Source: Actinomyces provencensis (GTDB lineage: Bacteria; Actinomycetota; Actinomycetes; Actinomycetales; Actinomycetaceae). From it: 64,000 nt of DNA. The position numbers and the translations under genes were made by a program. The notes under the pieces are model-generated. The model did no database searches, was not told the origin of the DNA, and saw only the letters and a list, made by a program, of their open reading frames with translations. The stretch is from the NCBI RefSeq assembly GCF_900155435.1, contig NZ_LT700212.1, forward strand, positions 398,944 through 462,943. The letters run 5' to 3'. Below, piece after piece: positions 63,732-64,000 of the stretch (within the stretch, counting starts at the first letter, position 1; every line of letters begins with the position of its first letter).

Positions 63732-64000
63732 GCGGCGGGAGCGGCGTCCCATGGAGACCAGGGGCCCCTCCGGCATGACCCGGTCGGGATCCAGGGACGT
63801 CGGGATCGCAGCCAGGGAGGCGGTGAACACGGGTGGGCGCTGCTGGGTGAGCTCGAGACGCCCGCCCATGCCCTGCATGAGGTCGCGCGCCAGTGCCAGT
63901 CCGATGCCGGTCGACCCGTGGCCGGAGACGCCGTACTCGAAGATGTCGGGGGCCAGGTCCTCGTCCACCCCGTCCCCCTCGTCGGAGACGTCGATCATCA
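63726..64000 (-). CDS. sensor histidine kinase, C-terminal part, cut by window edge
   Basis: At least 90 aa of a HATPase_c domain: IDVSDEGDGVDEDL (G1-type box), and GVSGHGSTGIGLALARDLMQGMGG (G2 box), followed by LELTQQRPPVFTASLAA. A 25-residue basic tail ends at the 23-bp repeat. The sensor and dimerisation domains would lie to the right of the window. It converges with the gtrA remnant. Confidence 0.88.
   Translation of the reverse strand, partial: MIDVSDEGDGVDEDLAPDIFEYGVSGHGSTGIGLALARDLMQGMGGRLELTQQRPPVFTASLAAIPTSLDPDRVMPEGPLVSMGRRSRRF

Overview
The window is high-G+C DNA from an actinobacterium. It carries a WhiB regulator, DUF3499, DUF5719 and TIGR03089 proteins, two LytR-CpsA-Psr (LCP) proteins, and many start codons placed 6-8 nt after a TANNNT box, which is the leaderless arrangement common in this phylum. 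The gene set would suit the Actinomyces/Schaalia group, but the sequence alone does not fix the genus.

Layout. Positions 1-12,200 are conserved chromosomal background: DUF58, a ClC chloride transporter, SpoIIM-like and RDD membrane proteins, DUF3499, a GerW-like protein, a degenerate zincin, a whiB-glycosyltransferase-DUF5719 operon, and a TIGR03089 protein. Positions 12,200-58,100 are a large cell-surface glycan locus. Positions 58,100-64,000 return to background: galE, purE, purK, a gtrA broken by an intact IS630-type element, a short tandem repeat, and the end of a histidine kinase.

The glycan locus has two halves. The left half (12.2-37.7 kb) looks less G+C rich. It holds an acyltransferase, a flippase, two LicD phosphotransferases, several GT2/GT4 enzymes, rmlB and rmlA, a peptidoglycan-recognition amidase with a perfect 330-bp internal duplication, a Wzm/Wzt exporter followed by RgpF-like and WbsX-like proteins, a DMT transporter, and a fused phosphocholine cytidylyltransferase-choline kinase. 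The right half (38-58 kb) is very G+C rich. It holds a UDP-HexNAc dehydrogenase, seven glycosyltransferases, an MsbA/PglK-type ABC exporter, a UDP-GlcNAc 2-epimerase, a WbpB/WbpE/WbpD-like trio, a GT2-DUF2304 pair and the two LCP proteins.

How it may work together (inference). The licCA fusion, the DMT transporter and the two LicD proteins form a complete route for putting phosphocholine on a surface glycan. The dehydrogenase, WbpB/E/D-like enzymes and epimerase form a complete route to a diacetamido-mannuronic acid nucleotide sugar. RmlA and RmlB supply part of dTDP-rhamnose synthesis; rmlC and rmlD are not in the window. Three separate export machines are present, and the LCP proteins probably attach the finished polymer(s) to peptidoglycan. 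No lipid-carrier initiating sugar-1-phosphate transferase and no clear Wzy polymerase was seen.

No tRNA, rRNA or CRISPR array was recognised.
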